DNA of 64,000 bases from Rhyacophila brunnea (GCA_022495005.1 JAGYXB010000687.1:1798001-1862000); one strand, 5' to 3'; numbered from the stretch's first letter, positions 24,877-37,125 are shown. Notes: generated by a model from the letters alone, not told the origin. Translations and numbers: made by a program.

Positions 24877-25773
24877 CAGGGTGGGCCAAATTGGACTGAC
24901 TGATGTAAAATGCATATAACTGTTGTAATCATAATATTTTATTAGAATTTTTTATTTGACAAGTGATCTATGTGTGGTATATAACATTATTTAAATGACC
25001 TCCATTTTCTTGTTGACAAGTAATGGCTCTTTCTAAAGCATTTTGCATTAGGTACGGCACGCAACGTCTCTCATGAATGGTTTGTGGTTTGTTCGTGTAA
25101 ACTTGTAAACCCTTCCCTTTAAGTAACCCCACAAAAAATCAGGTGCTGTAAAATCTGGGGAACGGGGAGACCAAGCGAAATCTGAATTATTCGAAATAAT
25201 TCTGTTACCGAAAAGTTCTCGAAGAATCTCCAATGTCACCCTCGCGGTGTGCGCTGCGTCTTGCTGGAAACAATTTATTGGAAGGGTTATTCAGAACTGC
25301 CAGACGTAAAATAATTCTTCTCCATCATGGTCCAGTATACTGCCCCAGAGATGACTTGTCATGTGTCTCGTCATCTTCGAAACAATATAGACCGATGTAT
25401 ATATATACGATATATCGGACATAATTCCACACCAAATAGTGCATCTAAGAGGGTGTAATTGACGCTAACGCAACTCCTGGATTATTAATTATGTATACAT
25501 GGGTGATTAAGTTTCTAATCTTGTTTGCACTGGGAGCTGTTGCAGCATTAAAATGCTCACGGTATTTTCTTTGCGTTATAACAATAGACTGCCGGGAAAC
25601 ATAATAAAATAAAATATTTTGACCCCTTCTTGCACTGGGTATGTATGTACCCAGCTATAATAACATTTTATAAACTTATCTATATTCCTCAAAAATAAAA
25701 AAATATAAGTATTAATCAAAAACGCAAAAGTTACAAACTTTTAAAAACAGTCAATCCAAGTTGGCCCACCCAA
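24877..25773 (-). mobile_element. Decayed IS630/mariner-like element
   Basis: The left end CAGGGTGGGCCAAATTGGA and the right end TCCAAGTTGGCCCACCC are inverted repeats. The interior (897 bp) encodes, on the minus strand, the C-terminal catalytic part of an IS630/Tc1/mariner-type transposase. Much of the N-terminal half is lost or frameshifted, so the copy is inactive. Confidence 0.75.
25048..25290 (-). pseudogene. Transposase C-terminal fragment (IS630/mariner superfamily)
   Basis: The frame contains FQQDAAHTARVTLEIL, which holds the second catalytic Asp in the QQD.A.H context. It continues with LFGNRIISNNSDFAW, then PRSPDFTAPDFLWGYLKGRV, the region of the third acidic residue (one F of the usual DFFLWG is missing), and ends FMRDVACRT. 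This is the family whose intact members read PRSPDLTPCDFFLWGYLK. There is no start codon, and the first catalytic Asp region upstream is out of frame. Assignment to the superfamily is firm; the exact subfamily is not. Confidence 0.8.
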
Positions 25774-25776
25774 TAG

Positions 25777-26188
25777 CGGCATCTAAATAGTAAAAGGTTA
25801 TCATACACGATCTTGATAAAATATACATCTGCAGTGATGGTTTTACGTACGCAACGACAGATATGGATGGTCCCTTTAAAAAGGTTGGTTATACGATAAA
25901 CTGCCATTGACTGTTGAAAGTACAGCAATATTATTTATCATGCCATAATATTTTTACACTTGATTAATATTTGACAAATATAAATCATCGGCTTCTAAAT
26001 AATAAAAGGTTATCATACACGATCTTGATAATATACATCTGCAGTGATGGTTTTACGTACGCAACGACAGATATGGATAGCCCCTTTAAAAAGGTTGGTT
26101 ATACGATAAACTGCCATTGACTGTGGAAAGTACAGCAATATTTATCATGCCATAATATTTTTACACCTTGATTAATATTTGACAAGCA
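25777..26188. repeat. Tandem duplication, two 212-bp units
   Basis: Unit 1 starts CGGCATCTAAATAG at 25777 and unit 2 starts CGGCTTCTAAATAA at 25989. They share nearly all of the following sequence, including AAAAGGTTATCATACACGAT, CTGCAGTGATGG and AAAAAGGTTGGTTATACG. Differences are small indels and a few substitutions. The ORF at 25731-25928 (minus) is part of unit 1. The array abuts the end of the decayed mariner-like element. Confidence 0.85.
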
Positions 26189-26267
26189 TATTGTGCAAAA
26201 TACATGTCTTTTTAGGTTTTAATATTTTTGACAAAGCAACCGCCATACATCAATCATGCAATATGCA

Positions 26268-26879
26268 CAGTGACGTCCCGTGGGGGTAGGCAGATTGAGC
26301 GTCGCTTGGGGGCGGCAGTTACCCGAAGGGCGGCAAATCGAGGAGAATTATTAGGTATATATATAAATAGATACATAAACAGCTTTCTATTAAAAATATC
26401 GGCTCACTGGTTGCCAACCAAAATGTATTAATTACTGTAAAAGGTTTAACAGGACTGTAATTTTTTGTCGGGTTCACGATGTCTAGTTTACTTCCATTGT
26501 TCTTGGACGTCGCGTCCTTGGTGATCAGCAATGACATGTGGAGATTTGAGAATTACAATTGAATTATAGGTAGGTACATACTTACTTAATTTAAAATTTA
26601 TCTACATATTTTTGAGAGTCACTCGCGAGTTTTGAAAGTTGTCAGGTGTATTTTTAAATGTACTTATCTGAAACCGAGGACTCGCAATTTTGTCTATTGA
26701 AGCAGAGATGGCATTTAATTTAGATTTAGTGGTATACCTATATCTCTTTTCGTAATGTATCCATACAACACATTTATTAGATATTGGTGTCATGAAAGGA
26801 TGATAAAAAATACGGTATAAAAATTGGGGCGGCATTTTGGCGCTGCCTAGGGGCGGCATTTTGTCTTGGGACGTCACTG
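26268..26879. mobile_element. hAT-type MITE, CAGTGACGTCCC family, copy 1
   Basis: It begins CAGTGACGTCCCGTGG and ends GGGACGTCACTG. Flanks AATATGCA (26260-26267) and AATCAGCA (26880-26887) match at 6 of 8 positions, consistent with an aged hAT duplication. Subterminal GGGCGGCA motifs repeat near both ends. It is closely related along its whole length to 40342-40912. ORFs 26228-26431 and 26602-26973 are read from the repeat. Confidence 0.85.
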
Positions 26880-27802
26880 AATCAGCATCATGTAAAACGC
26901 CACTGGACAAGTAGGCCTTCTCCAAGGAAATAATGGGAACTGAAATACCTAACGGGTGTGGAGTAATGGGCAACCGATCTCGAATGTGGAAGAATATGGG
27001 ATAAACTCAAAGACGTGTCTAAAATACGCTAGTCCTTCGTTCTGAGAAATGGTATCAGTTTATTAACTGATGCTCATTCAGTATTGGTGTATTTCAAGGT
27101 TAAACTAAGGTCACTATTGCCCGTCTATAATATTGTGTGGTTCATTTTCGTAGGATATTCACACATTCAAAACCATGCGTCAAAATGTAGTGTATTGAGG
27201 TATAGCCTACCGGAATTCAATGTACTAATCTGTTCTGTGATCTGCTCAAACAAATTTCGTTCATTGTGTATTAAATATTAGAAATGTATACAGATAATTT
27301 TTCGACTGGGTACGTGGAGTTATGTATAGAAAAAAAACACTAATAATTTAATAAACGTATTACGAAAAAATTTGGTTTTCGTAACTTGACTTTTTCCATG
27401 TTTGCACTTGTGAGCAAAACTTTTACAAATTTCCGCCAACAATAAAAATATTTTTTATCGTACCTGTAGGTCCATCAACAATTTTCATTTATTTTTTATC
27501 TGTATATAATGGAAAACGCTGTGGGAAAATAAATAAATAAATTTAAATGCTTCTCATATGCCTGAGATAAAACATATTTCGCGTTATACAAAAAACTAAA
27601 AGGTAATATTTGTAGTAAGATAACAGATTCAAGGTTCTAATATTCAAATAGGTTTAGAGTTAACATTTGGAAAGATTTTCAAACGCGCACAATAAATAAG
27701 CCAAATGGCGAATACAGTAAGAGGTACATTAAAATATTAAATTAAGAAATCAAGTATACCATTACTGAAAATCGCATCATAATAAATTAATTGGATTCAT
27801 TG

Positions 27803-28312
27803 CAGGGTCAAAGGGTGGAAGTAAACTGTTAAGATCCGTCGTAAATAGTGCATAGTCAACATTGTCAGTATACTTCTTTGTTTTCATTGAACTAAGACAG
27901 ACGGTGCTTTTAAAAATTAATTAAACCCTGCCTAACCAAACCATAATAATTTAGGTATGCTATGGGCGATCCGACAAAAATAATGCTCGCTTTTTAGTCA
28001 TAATTATTTGTTTTTGTTAAATTAAGAATACATACCTATTACAAATGGTGTTGGTTAATTATTTTAATTCATTAGGCTCTGCTTAAAACAAGCCCTAATT
28101 AATAAACAAAGATCAAAAAATATTCGTTTATCTAAAAGTATGCCATTAAATCATAAATACTTTTAGGTATTTTACACTGATAGAAGAATTTAATTGCATT
28201 AAAAACCAACAAACAATATCTATCATTGTAATCTTTGTTCAATGAAAACAACATTTTTGACTGACACAGTTTAGTGTGCACTATTTACAGCCTATCCCCA
28301 CCCTTCACCACG
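27803..28312. mobile_element. hAT-type MITE with long arms, CAGTGGCGAAGGG family, diverged copy
   Basis: Left-arm words CAAAGGGTGGAAG, CTGTTAAGATCCG, AAATAGTGCA and TTTTCATTGAACTAAGAC, and inverted right-arm words AATGAAAACAA, AGTGTGCACTATTTA and CACCCTTCACC, match the better copy at 34421-35018. Ends are degraded and no target duplication remains. Confidence 0.75.
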
Positions 28313-29670
28313 ATATAATATTCTTAATAATATTCACTTATTTCTTATCGATACATACCAGCTGACCTATTTTACCACGTTTTTATTAGCTCGTATTCTT
28401 GTTTGTCCGGTACAGATTTTTTCTTGTGTCCAGTATAATTTTTTTCTTGTTTGTCCCAGATTTGTATTGGACGATTGAAGATTTTTAACTAACTTCCCGA
28501 CTAGCTAGACATTTGAAACTTTTAGAATAGGTATATGAGAACACGACGACAATGCATTATTTTACTACTTTTAGCCATTTTTAATCTGAATCGAATAATT
28601 TTCAGTTAATTCTGTTTTGTATGGAAAGTTATTATTGTTGGTTGCTAAGGAGGTCCTAGCAACTAAATTATTAATATATATACGTGCGTTACTATGGAAA
28701 TAAATATAAAATGTCAAAATGACATTTCAGTATTCATTATTTATTCAGTATTTCTATCAAGTACAATAAAAAGTTTTTTACATAGAATTGCGTAGTTTAT
28801 ATTATGATTCAACAGAAAATTTAAAATCGTGGTATATTAAAAGTGTAGTTAGTCTCCATGTAATTAGAAAACTAACTGGACGATTTAGTAGAAAATTTCA
28901 CTTTTAAATCTGTAGAACATACGAACATACCGGCTCAAATGGTCCCATTATACAATTTGCAGAAACTTGGAGTAGGTTTTCCGGCGTTGAACCTAGGTTC
29001 GACACTAAATATACAATTATTACTGCTGTGTATTGACTGGACATAGACTATAGATACATAAACCCATCTCTAACTGCAAACTTCGGCTAATTTAGGATGT
29101 TTGACGTACCAAATATAATATACAATCTGAATCTTCTATCACCTACGGAAAAATAACAAAGTTATTCATTCGTTTATAGAATAATATGCTATGCGCAATA
29201 TCACAGGGTTTTAACTTTTAAGTGTACAGATGTTTCTTGTCGGTCACAGCTAAACTAAAGCAAAACCGTGGCGGATTAAGAATATCATTACATATTTGTA
29301 TTTTGCTTTGTTAGTTGCATTCGCGAGAGGCAAGAGGAAAATGTTTGACCCAATTGAAAGAGAAGCGGATTGCAGTGCATCAGAACGCAGGCGTAGAACT
29401 ACTTTGATACATCAATAAAATGTGCACATTTTAATACATCAATTTTCAACACATACACCTATTGTCGTTTTAATTTAACACTATACGTCTTTCATTTTTA
29501 ACGATACAAATATAGTTTTAATATTAATATCTACTATCGACCGAGGGTACTTGATGGAATTAGAATTTAAACATAGTTTTGTTAGATTAAAAAAAACGGT
29601 GTAATTAATATCCGTAAACAAGCAAACAGTAAAATTGTTCACGCAAAGAGCACGCTAACCTAAACACCTC
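28313..29670. other. Unrecognised spacer
   Basis: AT-rich; no gene or bounded element recognised. Confidence 0.35.
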
Positions 29671-29868
29671 GTGCTATTTGAACAGATCGAAGGTCGGAGA
29701 GGACGACGAAGAGCTCCCGCCAGATGGACGAACCAAACCAAAATTGCCACGCCACGGGTTTTCCACCAAGGAATGGAACAAATTCGTAAGAATGCTGCCC
29801 GATGGCCGAGTCATGAGGTGTTTAGCAAAGAGGAAATCAAACAACAAATACTAGAATATTATATTATC
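29671..29868 (+). pseudogene. LINE C-terminal tail scrap
   Basis: The frame begins near EGRRGRRRAPARWTNQ and continues to EQIRKNAARWPSHE. This follows the pattern at the C-terminus of many insect non-LTR reverse transcriptases (GRRxRGRPPxRW, then a helix ending in RxxW). Only about 65 residues remain, so no more than a 5'-truncated fragment is present. Confidence 0.45.
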
Positions 29869-29914
29869 TAATTATTGTAATATAACATTTAGCCCCGCCT
29901 TGTCGCACAACATT

Positions 29915-29995
29915 AACATAGTTGATAGCGCTACGCACTACATTTGGGAGGTTTAGATTCGAATCACGTTGACTGGATGAAATTCACAGGTTGTA
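29915..29995 (+). mobile_element. tRNA-like SINE head
   Basis: A weak A box (TAGTTGATAGCGC, about 29920) and a good B box (AGATTCGAATCAC, about 29954) have tRNA-like spacing. No acceptor stem closes it and no A-rich tail was recognised. A SINE fragment is likelier than a tRNA gene. Confidence 0.35.
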
Positions 29996-30054
29996 TCAAT
30001 ACTACGATATCTACGTAAGTACCCATTAACATAACTTAGGTAAGTACATGACTT

Positions 30055-30446
30055 GTCGGTGTTTTGAAAAAAGGGCGAATCAACCATTTTGGCGAAATCG
30101 AGATTTTAATGAAAATACAATATGTACCCCACTAGCTTTGTTGTGTAAAAACGGCGAATTTTTATCTCTACAGGAAAGTACTTTCGTAAAGTAAACGATA
30201 ATCGACTAAAATTAATTTAATTGAAATTACGAAATAAAAAGCAAATGTGACATATTGGACCTTTTAAAATATTATATAATAATACCTATTATAATGACAG
30301 TATTCTTTTTAAGTTTAATTATAAACTTGTTAAAAATTTATAATCATCTACAGGTAAAAAACTAATAAAATAAATGTCAAAAGTTAAAAATCCTCCTCCT
30401 GTAAAGTAGCATTTTGGTTAATTCGCCCTTTTTACAAAACAATGAC
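30055..30446. mobile_element. MITE with GTTTTGAAAAAAGGGCGAA ends
   Basis: The left end GTCGGTGTTTTGAAAAAAGG and the right end inverse (ending CCTTTTTACAAAACAATGAC) form an inverted repeat of about 35 bp, continuing through GGGCGAATCAACCA and TGGTTAATTCGCCC. The 390-bp interior is AT-rich and noncoding. No clear target duplication. Confidence 0.6.
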
Positions 30447-31019
30447 GATGTGTACTACCTAATAGTCACTATTTATAAATACCGTTCTATTATATTTACT
30501 AAAACAATTAGTTTTTGTTATTTTATTTTATAACAGATAAGAAGGATGCAAAAGCCATTTTTTGTATAAAAGGGCGTGGCGTCTGACAACAATTCGCAAA
30601 TATGCAACCGAACACCTTCCCGAGACTTGTTTGGTACAATGAACTTATCTATGCACAACTACGTTTGAATAAAATACTCACAAATATCCGGTTACCTTGA
30701 ATCACTGAACAATGTGATATACTCCCACACAGACCAAAAATCTTGTGAATTACAAGTTAGTGTTATGAGCATGCGATATTTTCCTTGATTAGTAAATTTC
30801 CTCCATATAAAGATTATAAAGTATAAACTGCTATTTTAAGCCAAGTGCATTTATATTGTAAACGTATACGTACATTATAATTCGACAGTTATTTCGCTTG
30901 TCACACCATTACTAATGACTATAAAACTAATATGTGGAGTTTAATGGTAATTATTAACATATATCAATCAATTTGTAGAATGGCTTAATGAGGTTAGCAA
31001 TTCTTATGGTTTAAAAATG

Positions 31020-31706
31020 AACCACAAAGTAAACAAAATTAATAGTACCAAAAATAGCGACACCAAACACTAATAAAAGTTTTATTATTAACAGCAAACT
31101 GATTGAACGTGTTACCCATTATACATATTTCGGAACATGAATCAATGAGGACCAGTCTCCGGAAATAAAAATTAGAATTGAGACCGCAATGAGTGCATTC
31201 CCCAAAATGACACGCCTCTTTAGCAATCGACACCTTAACTTAGGTCTGAGACTGCGTATGATTCGTTGTTTCAATTATTTTCTATGTTATGAAGTATGGA
31301 TGGACGCTAAACCAAGATATGTCACGGAGAACTGAAGCTTAAGAGGTGTAACTGTATAGACGCATCCTCAAAATTCCTTGGACCGACAGGGTGATAAAAT
31401 GCTAAAGTTTTCAATCGAATGAGAAAGGACCGGAAAGTTCTACGTTCAAAGCCAGAAAACTACAGTAACTCGGCCACATTATGCGAGGACAAAACTACAG
31501 CATTCCCCAACTTGTCATCCAGAGAAAAATCAAAATCAACGGTAAGCGTAGCAGAGGACGACGCCGCATTTCGTGGCTTAATAACCTCCGTGATCACTAC
31601 GAGAGCAGCACCACATAGCACCACGTCAGGGTAGCAGAGAAAAGGCAAAGATCGTCCTGATGGTAGACGACCTCCGCTAGAGGATGGCACGATAAAAAGA
31701 AGAATT
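31020..31706 (+). pseudogene. LINE 3' end, RTE-like reverse transcriptase tail
   Basis: With several frameshifts the plus strand reads as the C-terminal part of an RTE-like endonuclease/reverse transcriptase: VTHYTYFG, then a region around MSAFPKMTRLF, NLGLRLRMIRC, a SWTD(R) segment, FGHIMRG at about 31474, and a GKRSRGRRRISWLNN-like segment at about 31535. It ends AGGATGGCACGATAAAAAG, a typical 3' terminus. The reverse transcriptase core upstream is absent, so it is a 5'-truncated copy. ORFs 31039-31233, 31419-31634 and 31460-31690 are shadows of it. Related tails lie at 9733-10305 and 58160-58390. Confidence 0.8.
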
Positions 31707-31856
31707 TAATACAGGCTTATAAAAATATCTGGGCTGGAATGATTTTCGCCTGAATAATGCCACCAAAATTTCACATTGTGCATAAAATGTTCCAACAAGT
31801 AAGTATATATTGCACTCGTAGGTAATAATTATACCCCGTTTACACGTGCACGGATT

Positions 31857-32340
31857 TACTGTTGACAATAAGTATTATCGCGGCCATAAAAAGAAATTAT
31901 ATTGGTAAACTGCATCCTGCAGTTGCAAGCTTGCATGCATGAATCAAAAAAGTTTGGAAGCTTCTGAATTTTCATGCGACAGTAGGGACTTTTTCGATCT
32001 GCGCATGCGCAGTAGAACGATAGTGGTGAACCTGTCGGCAAAAAACGAACTATACTCATTTAGAGGTTAACCGAATATCACTACCTGTCAAATAGTACCG
32101 TAAAATGACAACATCGCGTCTCGCTTACTCTTGAAGAATGATATTGGAGAGAGAGTCAGCACTTTTACGTGTAAACAGTTATTGTCACGATAGTTTAAAA
32201 TAAGCACTATTGCTGCCAGTAAATCCATACACGTTTACAGGTATGCATGCGAAATACATGACGTCGTATGTAACTGTCCATGTAACAATTATTTGACAAT
32301 TGAACTTACATAAATGTACAAGGATATGCGGCGTAACAGA
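31857..32340. other. Spacer between two LINE fragments
   Basis: Contains a CTGCGCATGCGCAG palindrome at about 31999-32012 and short direct repeats; no gene recognised. ORF 31856-32059 (minus) has no family resemblance. Confidence 0.35.
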
Positions 32341-32365
32341 GTTTGCTCAACACCTTAAATAAAAA

Positions 32366-33190
32366 TGGGCAGCAATGGATCCCATCGCACATGGGCATTT
32401 AGGGCAATGAAAGGGCAGATGATCTGGCAAAGGAAGCCGGCCATTCAGGGGTACCATATCAGTGGATACCAGAAAACCTGGACTGGAATGAGGCTATAAA
32501 GAAAATGTGCCATAGTATGTGGATAGATTTTCACCATAGGGCATCATTAGAAAAGGGGAAATGGAGTCTATTCTACCATCACCACGAGAGGTGCCCTGGT
32601 TTGTAGACTCTTCTTTGACGAGGAATGAGCTTAAGTTAATACTGAGGCTAAGAACATGGCACACCATGGGCAAAAAATTTGATGTCCTCATGGGAAGAAG
32701 CGAATCGCAGCTCTGCGATGAATGTCATGTTTTAGAGGACATTGTACATATAGCACTGCAATGCCCCAAATATGAAATTCACAGAGTACAGCTGCGAATT
32801 GCGGATATCTATGAGAATGTCGACGAATTGAAGGGTGTCCTGGCGGTGGGTACGACGGAAGAGCTAGGCAAAATTGTAAAGTTATTTAACAGAATAGGAG
32901 TGAGGACCTGATCGACGGATCCCCTTCTAGAAGAGAAGAGGCGATATGACAGCGAGTCGCAGTCAAAGCCTCGGTAAAATCACAAAAAAAAATGGGCAGA
33001 CTTATGGCTCGAAAAAAAGAGAATCGATGGATAAATCGAGTGGTACCCAAGAGATTGAAAGTGGCCTAGAGATATAAAAAGGTATAAAAAATTTGCAGAC
33101 AACGCAATACAGAGGATCGAGAGGAATGAAATCACCATGGAAAGGCCTTTATCTAGCGGTAAGCAGACTAATAATGATGAATATTATACT
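32366..33190 (+). pseudogene. LINE 3' fragment with RNase H end and C-terminal zinc-knuckle domain
   Basis: At about 32368-32445 the frame reads QWIPSHMGI, a stop, then GNERADDLAKEAG. This is the C-terminal motif of RNase H as carried by Jockey/I/R1-type LINEs. The ORF at 32561-32911 (116 residues) is the tail beyond it: LTRNELKLILRLRTWH, then a CCHC-like cluster CDECHVLEDIVHIALQC within residues 53-69. The sequence to about 33190 may be further 3' coding or UTR (ADNAIQRIERNEI). Reverse transcriptase is absent. This is a different LINE lineage from the RTE-like tails. Confidence 0.8.
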
Positions 33191-34412
33191 GTGTATTAGT
33201 GAAATTATATCTCAATAAATTGCAATATTTCCAAAAATATATAAATGAGTTTCTCAGTGTCTTTTTGATTTACTTAGACATACATAATATTATATTGTTA
33301 ATTGAGGTTGAGTCATACGATAATAAATAAAATGATAAATTATTATGAGATAAAAATAAAACTTAACACTTCATTAATTTACCTACATTTATAATAGAAT
33401 AATTTAAACATTTTATCTGTACACAGAACATTCACGCATTATTTTATTCCTGAGAATTAAATTTTAATGTGGAAATTTAAAAACAGTAAAATTTAATGAT
33501 TAGGTACTAATATAAAAAGAAAATTTCGCCGTTATCATCAGTCAATTGTGTCGCGTAAATGACTGTTGTAAAATTAATGTTGTCTAATTCGAGTCATTAA
33601 ACGTAAACTATTCAAAGCTAATATAACGACATTTTACGTCACAAATCGATTTTGACATAAATTACTGACAATTAAATTTGTAATTACAATGGAATAAAAA
33701 TTACCATTGCACAGTAAGGCGGCTGACCTAATAGAGTAAATTAGGATTGATTGATAAAAACGAGTTCATCTGGACGCTTATAGAAAATAGCCAAAATCCA
33801 TGTAACTAATAAAACCTAAGGACTTTTCATCATTAAGTCAGGTTTTATATGTACGTATGTGAAATTGAAGTTAAAAAAAAGGGTTAATTAAGGCGAATGA
33901 TTAAATTTACAAAGTCATTTCGCCGGCAAGCGAAACGGATATAGCGAGTTTCACACTCTAGTGCTGTGAGTTTTATATTCTAGTGATAAAAAACGACCTT
34001 AGATGAAAAAGCCCGTATTATCTATTGTTATAGTATGTTATATCACGGTTTAACTATGCTGCTATAATTATCCAAAATAAGTAATTCACAATTTTATCTT
34101 ATTAAAATACTTTATTCAATTAATTAACAATTGTAAAATCAGGTATTTAACATAACTTGTCGATAAGGCGTCTGAAACAAGAGTCACCTTTACATTCACT
34201 AAATGCTCAATATATATAGGTTGAATATTGGATAGCGATTTATTGTACCTACGATATCTCCCCTTTCCGTGAGAATATCAAGATTCACTACACAGCAGAT
34301 GTTAAACATAATAAACTATCAATTTTACGATGTGAACATTACAATTCATGTCACTGCACTCCTTAAAACATTGCGGGAATGTAGTTAGTAATTAAAGTTA
34401 GACAGTATATCT
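33191..34412. other. Unrecognised spacer
   Basis: AT-rich; no gene or bounded element recognised. Confidence 0.35.
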
Positions 34413-34420
34413 TTATCTAG

Positions 34421-35018
34421 CAGTAGCGAAGGGTGGAGATAGGCTGTTAAAATCTGCGATAAATAGTGCACATTAAACTTTGTTAGTCATACGTATTTGT
34501 TTTTATCGAACTAAGACTACAATTTACAGATGGTGTCGATTAGTTTTCAAAAATCAATTAAACCCTGCCTAAGCCAAACCGTAATAGTTTTGGTATATTT
34601 TGGGCGATAGGTACGACAAAATTGTGCACATTTTTTATTTGAGTATACTTATTTGTTTTCGTTGGATTAATAATACATACTACACATATTGTTGGTTCAC
34701 TTTGTTAATTCGTTAAGCCTTGCCTAAACCAAACTATACTAGATTAAAAATATTATTCTATCTATAAAATATCCAAAGTTATGTATGATTTAATTGCATA
34801 ATTTTAGGTATTTTATAAATAGACGAGTATTTTTTAACTATTATCTATTTATGGTTTGGTTTTAGCAGGGTTTAACTGAATTTTAAAAAAGAACCAACAC
34901 CATAATATCTAAATAATCCTAGTCTTATTTCAATGAAAACAAGTACGTATGAGTGACAATGTTTAGTGTGCGCTATTTATGGCGGATCTTAACAGCCTAC
35001 CTCTACCCTTCGCCACTG
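34421..35018. mobile_element. hAT-type MITE with long arms, CAGTGGCGAAGGG family, best copy
   Basis: The ends CAGTAGCGAAGGGT and ACCCTTCGCCACTG are flanked by an exact 8-bp duplication TTATCTAG (34413-34420 and 35019-35026). Terminal inverted arms run for more than 100 bp (GGCTGTTAA, AAATAGTGCACA.TAAAC, TTGTTTT.ATCGAACTAAGAC). No ORF. This copy fixes the family's boundaries and superfamily. Confidence 0.9.
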
Positions 35019-35205
35019 TTATCTAGTCTAATCAGTACTTAATCTAAATGTAACCCTTATTTATTTATATAAAACTATGCATTACTATAATATTTAACAA
35101 TATAACATAATACTGTGGGAATTCGGTAAGTCATAAATTTACTTATTGATTGATGTCTTGTATCTAATAATATTTTATAGCAAGTGGTTCAATAAGTAAG
35201 TATAT

Positions 35206-35530
35206 GTGGTTGCATCACAGATAATGATGTTTGGTAAGCAAAATATTGATCGGAGTAAGTGGTTGACCATTAGGAATCGTCAGTACCTCAGCGTCACGCA
35301 TGTCGTTGCTCGTTATCTGTTACAAATGCGTCGACCGGTTTCAATGATTGAGTTACATGCAGTGTGTTGTTTTGACTATTTTATACGAGCGTATTTGGCA
35401 AACCAGAACTCCGCTGAGATTGAAAGGCAGTTCCACACACGCAATATCGTACTTTACGGCAGAGCCGTTGCGACGCCTGCACAGAGGATTTTATCATTAG
35501 GTACAAACTTCAATCTACACATAAAGTGTA
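35206..35530 (+). pseudogene. Possible transposase N-terminal helix-turn-helix remnant
   Basis: A frame of about 100 codons (first real ATG near 35224) has no AT-rich-noise composition. Its segment CCFDYFIRAYLANQNSAEIE, then RQFHTRN, then YGRAVATPAQRILSLGTNF resembles the helix-turn-helix region of some mariner/IS630-like transposases: hydrophobic helix, N.SAEIQRQF, YGR..P, second helix. The frame then runs into an hAT MITE arm at 35567, so the 138-codon ORF end is not genuine. Similarity is judged by eye only. Confidence 0.35.
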
Positions 35531-35566
35531 GTAGACAAAATACAAACCGACAAATTAAAGGAATTA

Positions 35567-35655
35567 CAGCGGCGAAGAGTGGAGGTAGGCTGTTGAAATC
35601 CGACATAAATAGTACACACTAAAATTTATCTGTCATTCTTATTTGTTTTCATTAT
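35567..35655 (+). mobile_element. hAT-type MITE, single left arm of the CAGTGGCGAAGGG family
   Basis: It reads CAGCGGCGAAGAGTGGAGGT and then GGCTGTTGAAATCCGACATA, AATAGTACACACTAAA and TTGTTTTCATT, matching the left arm of the copy at 34421-35018. The right arm is absent: a truncated or internally rearranged copy. Confidence 0.75.
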
Positions 35656-35660
35656 TTTTA

Positions 35661-37125
35661 TTATTCAATATTGAATATACACAAGTTTTCAGAATGTTTA
35701 ACTCTTTATAATAGAATAATTAACATAATTTTGAAAAACCGCAGAAATGTACATAAGTACTTAATAGAAAAAAACACTTAAGTACCTCAGTTTAAACGTA
35801 AATATAAGAAATAATTCGCATGGATCGTAGATGGATTGATAGCTTAGAGGCCAAAGCACTCACCCGGGAAGTGACAGACGTGAGTACGAGTCCAACTTTT
35901 TTTCTATATTTTTTTCTAATATGTATGTATATTTCTGATGTTTTAAATGGTGAGCATATGACATGACACTTACGAGCGCCGACCGGAATTTCATTTAAAT
36001 TATACGATATGATTCTAGTATTTCTAATTTACTTACTAACCTATTTTCTTTTGTCTTTCACTTGTATTCCGGTGGTTTTATATACGTATTTTTTTAAGTA
36101 TATTAGTAAGACATAAATTTGATAATATACGCCCATCTATTTCCGATACGACGTCTCATGGTGAACTATGGTACAGTCAACTGTATACGTACAAATTATT
36201 GTAGATAAATAGTTCTTACGAAAAAGATTAGGATTTCCGACGGATTTCTCCACCTGTTTGCATGTAGGACCAGACTGCACATATGAAGCGGCCCTGCAGA
36301 TTGGCACAGCGAAATAAATTAGCAATAACGTGCAACGCGATGAAATAAATCAAAAATAACTGTGCGATATCGACGGATAAGTCTTCGGGTTATTTTTACG
36401 CGCCGGATTTGTAACGAAATTGCCCCACACTGCTAGTTGTCGATGAGAAGTCGGTCGAATTAAAATTTGACGAAAGGATTTTCAGCATCATGTACGAGGG
36501 GAGTTGGAATTCGATTCATTTTATATCATCTCGTAAATTGAAAAGATTGATGCTTTTTACTCAAATTACTGTGAATTTGCCCTACGACCTTTTGAGCCCT
36601 ACCAATCTACTCAAGTGATCAAAGATGTTTATCGTTTTGGTAAAAAAAAACAAGAATAATTTATAACCATCTTAAAGTAACAATATACATAGGTATACAT
36701 ACTTCAAAGCCTTGTATATTTATATAAAATTGAAGACATTTTTTTTATTTAAGTATATTATGCCCATGGGTGATTATATTTAAGACATTCTTACATAGTA
36801 TACGAATACATACTTAATTATATTTTTCTCTTTTAATATCGTTGAATACAAAAATAATATAATGTAAGAATGGCGTAAGGCCTTTACTGAGAACTTTTTT
36901 AAAGAGGCTCCTAGGGGAAAAATACGAAGCTTGCAATTTGAGATTTTTTTTGATAATTTACAATTTCAACCGTATTAATTAATAAATACCTATGTATCTG
37001 AAAACATTAAAAAGAAAAATATTTTATATTATAAGTCAAAGATAAACTTACAATAATTGTAAAAAATGTAATAAAATGTGAATTTGTTGAATCGGACCGT
37101 ATCTTAGTATTACATAATATTTTAT
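35661..37125. other. Spacer, one tRNA-like head inside
   Basis: No gene recognised apart from the SINE-like head at 35826-35895. ORF 36137-36325 (minus) shows no family resemblance. Confidence 0.35.
35826..35895 (+). mobile_element. tRNA-like SINE head
   Basis: A-box-like TAGCTTAGAGGCC at about 35840 and B-box-like GAGTACGAGTCC at about 35882 flank a plausible anticodon-arm region. A T-rich stretch follows. There is no complete tRNA fold, so a SINE or tRNA pseudogene is likelier than a tRNA gene. Confidence 0.4.

Noticed and set aside
26602..26973. 123-codon minus-strand ORF
   Set aside because: Lies mostly in the CAGTGACGTCCC MITE and crosses its boundary.
35531..35622. C-terminal part of the 138-codon ORF
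   Set aside because: Its last codons are read from the arm of an hAT MITE starting at 35567.
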